Shown piece after piece: positions 23,130-25,847 of a DNA stretch of 25,847 nt. The stretch lies in contig BOKF01000077.1 in assembly GCA_016860845.1 (NCBI GenBank), positions 1-25,847 on the forward strand. Reading direction: 5' to 3'. Source of the DNA: Chloroflexota bacterium. GTDB lineage: Bacteria; Chloroflexota; Anaerolineae; 4572-78; J111. The notes under the pieces were generated by a model. That model was not told the origin of the DNA and did no database searches. It worked only from the letters and a program-made list of their open reading frames with translations. Both the position numbers and the translations under genes were made by a program. Each line of letters begins with the position of its first letter. Positions within the stretch are counted from its first letter, which is position 1.

Positions 23130-24499
23130 ATCTGACCGATTATGGTTTGTCGTTGGATGGTGAAACCGTCCGCGTGGAAAATGAATCCATCCTCCGCGCC
23201 AACATCGCAAATCTGGCGCGTATCTCTGCCTTGGATAATGGCGAACGCGCCGCGCAAGCCAGGTATTGGATTCGCGCCGCCGCCCAGGCGTTGGATATCG
23301 TTCCCGCTTCCATCCATGACCTGTACCTGGCGCGCGGACGAGAAGCCTTTTCCCACGCCTGGACGACTCCCGCCTTCAACCTGCGCGCCCTGCCTTTCGA
23401 CTGCGCCTGCGCCGCCTTCCGCTCCGCCCGCAAAGTGGATGCCGCCGCGATAATTTTTGAACTCGCCCGCGTCGAACTCGGCTGGACCAATCAGACCCTT
23501 GCCGAATATGCCGCCGATATTCTTGCCGCCGCCATCGCCGAAGGTTTTCGCGGCGCGCTATTTTTGCAGGGAGACCATTTTCAAATCTCTGCCAGCCTGC
23601 CGTTGAAGCAGGAAAAAGCGACAGTGGAGAATTTGATTGCCGAAGCGTTGGCGGCGGGCTACTTCAACATTGACGTGGACACCAGCACACTGGTGGATTT
23701 ATCGAAGCCGACTGTGCCAGAACAGCAAACCGTCAATGCCGCGCTTTCAGCGGAGTTGGCGGCGCACGTCCGTAGACTCCAGCCGCAGGGCGTGACGGTT
23801 TCCATCGGCGGGGAGATTGGCGAAGTGGGCGGGCACGTCTCGACGCTGGAAGAACTCCACGCTTACATGAATCAGTTCAACGAACGGTTTGCGCCCCATC
23901 AGCCTGGGTTGAGCAAGGTCAGCATTCACACAGGTACAGCGCACGGCGGAATCCCGTTGCCCGATGGTTCGATGGCGAAGGTCAACATAGACTTTGACGC
24001 GCTGGAAAATTTGGGTCATGTTGCGCGGACGGAATACGGCATGGGCGGCGCGGTACAACATGGCGCGTCCACTTTGCCGCCTGAACATTTCAATCAGTTC
24101 GTCTCGCACGGCGCGATTGAAGTCCACCTGGCTACCGCGTTTATGAACACGTTCTACAAAAATATTCCAATCGAATTGAAGAATGAAATGTTCGCCTGGC
24201 TGGACAAGAATCTCGCCGCCGAGCGCAAGCCCGACATGACCGATGAACAATTCCATCACAACACCCAAATGCACGCGCTCGCCCCGTTCAAAGAATCAGC
24301 GTGGAATCTGCCGACGGATGTCAAAGAGCAGTTATCGGCGGCGTGGGAAGCGCAGTTCGATATGTTGTTCGAACGGCTCGGCTGCGCTGGCACGCGCACC
24401 ATCGTCGAACAGGTCATCCATCCAGTAAAAATCCAGCCAAAGATGGAAGATTATCAAAAACAACACACATCCGCGCAAGTCACAGGCTTGGCGGGGTGA
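23126..24499 (+). CDS. Class II (zinc-dependent) ketose-bisphosphate aldolase-like protein
   Basis: This 457-residue protein is longer than ordinary class II aldolases (about 285-360) because of extra N- and C-terminal parts. The core has LFLQGDHFQ with H151 as a likely zinc ligand, GGEIGEVGG with E230 and E233 matching the family EIG-GG motif, THTGTAHGG-type segment IHTGTAHGG with H273, and AVQHGAS with H312. GYFNIDVDTSTLVDLSKP matches the FxSVMxDxS segment of fructose/tagatose-bisphosphate aldolases. It probably cleaves a ketose phosphate, or a related acyclic sugar, into two trioses. The start overlaps the tatA stop by 4 nt. The substrate may differ from fructose-1,6-bisphosphate given the long form and the catabolic context. 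Confidence 0.75.
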   Translation: MNLTDYGLSLDGETVRVENESILRANIANLARISALDNGERAAQARYWIRAAAQALDIVPASIHDLYLARGREAFSHAWTTPAFNLRALPFDCACAAFRSARKVDAAAIIFELARVELGWTNQTLAEYAADILAAAIAEGFRGALFLQGDHFQISASLPLKQEKATVENLIAEALAAGYFNIDVDTSTLVDLSKPTVPEQQTVNAALSAELAAHVRRLQPQGVTVSIGGEIGEVGGHVSTLEELHAYMNQFNERFAPHQPGLSKVSIHTGTAHGGIPLPDGSMAKVNIDFDALENLGHVARTEYGMGGAVQHGASTLPPEHFNQFVSHGAIEVHLATAFMNTFYKNIPIELKNEMFAWLDKNLAAERKPDMTDEQFHHNTQMHALAPFKESAWNLPTDVKEQLSAAWEAQFDMLFERLGCAGTRTIVEQVIHPVKIQPKMEDYQKQHTSAQVTGLAG

Positions 24500-24550
24500 T
24501 TGGTAATTGGTAAGTGGTAATTACCAATCACCAATTACGAATTACCAACC
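24500..24550. repeat. TAATTGG/CCAATTA inverted short-word repeat
   Basis: The gap holds (T)GGTAATTGGTAAG followed by its inverted copies (ACCAATCACCAATTACGAATTACCAA), centred on the perfect palindrome TGGTAATTACCA. It can fold into a long AT-rich hairpin. The same TAATTGG word is at 13510-13523. The downstream ribosome binding site AAAAGGAG lies after the repeat. Confidence 0.6.
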
Positions 24551-24566
24551 ACAAAAGGAGCATCCC

Positions 24567-25595
24567 ATGTCCACCACCTACCGCTTTTCCTTCGGTCCCT
24601 GGAACATCCACACAGGCGCAGACCCGTTTGGTCCCGCCGTGCGCGATGAATTTTCGTTTGCCGAAAAATTGGAATTTTACAAACAACTCGGCTTCGACGG
24701 CGTGCAGTTTCACGATGACGATGTGGTCTCGAATGCAGACGCGCCCTGGAGCCAGCAGGAAGCCGAAGCCAAAGCCATGCGCGCCCGTCTCGATGAGCGC
24801 GGATTGGTGGCGGAATTCATCGCCCCGCGCCTGTGGGAACATCCGCTGACGGTGGACGGCGCGATTACGTCCAACTCCGCCGAAGCGCGGACATACGCGC
24901 TCGAACGCACAAAACGCGCGATTGACATTGCCCGCTTGATGGACACGAAAGATTTGGTGCTATGGCCCGCCCGCGAAGGGACGTACCTGCGCGAAGCGAA
25001 AGACCCCATTGCTGCGGTGGCGCGGCTGGTCGAGTGGATGAATGCGGTGTTGGAATACGATAAAGACATCCGCATTTTGGGCGAGATGAAACCCAACGAG
25101 CCGATGGATGCCGCCTACGTGCCGACGACGGGACATTTTCTCGGTCTCGCCAGCCTGACGGTTGACCCCAGCCGCGTGGGGACGCTCATCGAATCAGCGC
25201 ACGCGATTCTGGCAGGGCTTGACCCGTCTGATGAGATGGCGTACGCGCTCGCGCACAAGAAACTCTGGTCTGTCCATCTCAATGACCAGAACGGACTAAA
25301 ATTCGATGAAGACAAATCCTTCGGCGCAGTGGACATCCGCCGCGCCTTCAACCAGGTTTGGGTGCTGGAACGCGCGGGCTACGGACAGAACGGTGAATTC
25401 ATCGGCTTGGATGTAAAAGCCCTGCGGACGCAAGCGAAGGAAACATCCACCAAACATCTCCGCAACAGCCGCGCCTTTTTCCTGCGCCTTGTCGAACTCG
25501 CCCGCTCGCTGGATGTGGCAAAAGTGGAAGAACTCCGCGCCGCCCGCGATTACGAAGAATTGGATATGCTGATTGTGAAGCATTTGATTGGATAA
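24567..25595 (+). CDS. xylA: Xylose isomerase-family sugar isomerase
   Basis: This 342-residue protein aligns with actinobacterial-type xylose isomerase, which converts D-xylose to D-xylulose using two divalent metals. Recognised residues are the opening FSFGPWNIHTGADPFG, H49 in FHDDD, E173 and K175 in GEMKPNEP, E209 and H212 in IESAHAILAGL, D240, D247 and D249 in LNDQNGLKFDED, and D282 in IGLDVKA. All metal and catalytic positions appear present. It is some 40 residues shorter than the classical enzyme, mostly after D282, where the subunit-clasping arm lies. The ATG at 24567 has AAAAGGAG upstream; a start 60 nt earlier would translate the repeat. A PfkB-type kinase follows. Another aldose is possible as substrate. 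Confidence 0.82.
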   Translation: MSTTYRFSFGPWNIHTGADPFGPAVRDEFSFAEKLEFYKQLGFDGVQFHDDDVVSNADAPWSQQEAEAKAMRARLDERGLVAEFIAPRLWEHPLTVDGAITSNSAEARTYALERTKRAIDIARLMDTKDLVLWPAREGTYLREAKDPIAAVARLVEWMNAVLEYDKDIRILGEMKPNEPMDAAYVPTTGHFLGLASLTVDPSRVGTLIESAHAILAGLDPSDEMAYALAHKKLWSVHLNDQNGLKFDEDKSFGAVDIRRAFNQVWVLERAGYGQNGEFIGLDVKALRTQAKETSTKHLRNSRAFFLRLVELARSLDVAKVEELRAARDYEELDMLIVKHLIG

Positions 25596-25602
25596 TCTGT
25601 TG

Positions 25603-25638
25603 CGTGTTGCGTGTTCCGTTTACGCACTACGCAACACG
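25603..25638. repeat. CGTGTTGCGT palindrome
   Basis: CGTGTTGCGT (25603-25612) and ACGCAACACG (25629-25638) form a perfect 10-bp stem with a 16-nt loop, 8 nt after the isomerase stop. No T-run follows. It is followed by TTCATC words at 25640-25672, the reverse-strand version of the GATGAATG words at 6313-6345. Confidence 0.6.
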
Positions 25639-25682
25639 TTCATTCATCTTTCATCATTCATCCTTCATCCTTCAGGAGCCTC

Positions 25683-25847
25683 ATGCCCGACGCCATCATC
25701 GCAGGACACATCTGTCTCGACATCATCCCCAACCTTGCCAGCCACGCCGCCAGCGGACTCGACTCCATCGTCCAGCCAGGCAAACTGGTGGACATCGGCG
25801 CGGCGCAAGTCTCGACGGGCGGCGCGGTCTCGAACACGGGGCTGGCG
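25683..25847 (+). CDS. PfkB/ribokinase-family sugar kinase, N-terminal part (cut by window edge)
   Basis: Only 55 residues are inside the window. IIAGHICLDIIP and QVSTGGAVSNTGLA match the start of PfkB-family kinases, in which the GG-A-NTA segment binds the sugar. AGGAG 7 nt upstream supports the ATG. Placement after a xylose isomerase-family enzyme suggests phosphorylation of a ketose or other monosaccharide, but PfkB members have varied substrates. Confidence 0.8.
   Translation, partial: MPDAIIAGHICLDIIPNLASHAASGLDSIVQPGKLVDIGAAQVSTGGAVSNTGLA

Overview
The window looks like a gene-dense piece of a Chloroflexota genome, probably class Anaerolineae. This is inferred from style, not from a marker gene. 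The signs are Thr/Pro-rich 'PTATNT' surface linkers, moderately GC-rich DNA (a hand-counted line at 13921-13980 is 33/60 GC), PF01261-type TIM barrels next to Gfo/Idh oxidoreductases, and intergenic gaps filled with short degenerate repeat words. Every gene I can support lies on the + strand. I see no tRNA, rRNA or CRISPR array, and no gene-free stretch over 300 bases.

Layout. (1) 2-259 is the 3' end of an IS4-like transposase. (2) 353-2422 is a secreted right-handed beta-helix protein with lower GC than its neighbours. (3) 2562-8253 is a probable operon: a second beta-helix protein without a signal peptide, a two-domain deacetylase-like protein, a small zinc ribbon, a YdjC/ChbG-type carbohydrate deacetylase and a BadF/BadG-type (GlcNAc-kinase-like) sugar kinase. 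(4) 8370-18482 is a second probable operon: a GH5-like hydrolase without a signal peptide, a Tat-type lipoprotein substrate-binding protein with two CUT1 permeases (LplB/YtcP type), a beta-helix/esterase fusion, a GH5-like lipoprotein and a PF01261 TIM barrel. (5) From 18629 to the end: an MDR dehydrogenase, a second PF01261 TIM barrel, a DegT-type aminotransferase, a Gfo/Idh/MocA oxidoreductase, TatA, a class II aldolase-like protein, a xylose isomerase-family protein and the start of a PfkB sugar kinase.

Together this reads as a glycan-utilisation locus. Extracellular or surface beta-helix and GH5 proteins would cut a decorated polysaccharide, the ABC transporter would import oligosaccharides, and deacetylases, an esterase and an intracellular GH5 would strip and shorten them. 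Oxidoreductases, TIM-barrel isomerases, an aminotransferase, an aldolase and kinases would process the monosaccharides. The substrate cannot be read from the sequence.

The most striking non-coding observation is that the three presumed operon heads (before 2562, 8370 and 18629) carry the same 17-nt block at exactly the same distance from a TAYANT -10-like box, which suggests either a shared regulon or a lineage-specific promoter type. Other signals are a 12-bp perfect hairpin in the 5' leader at 18572-18603, a stem-loop between the binding protein and permease genes, a tatA gene inside the catabolic operon that overlaps the next gene by 4 nt, and several families of palindromic or short-word intergenic repeats, one of which supplies the first codons of the beta-helix/esterase gene.
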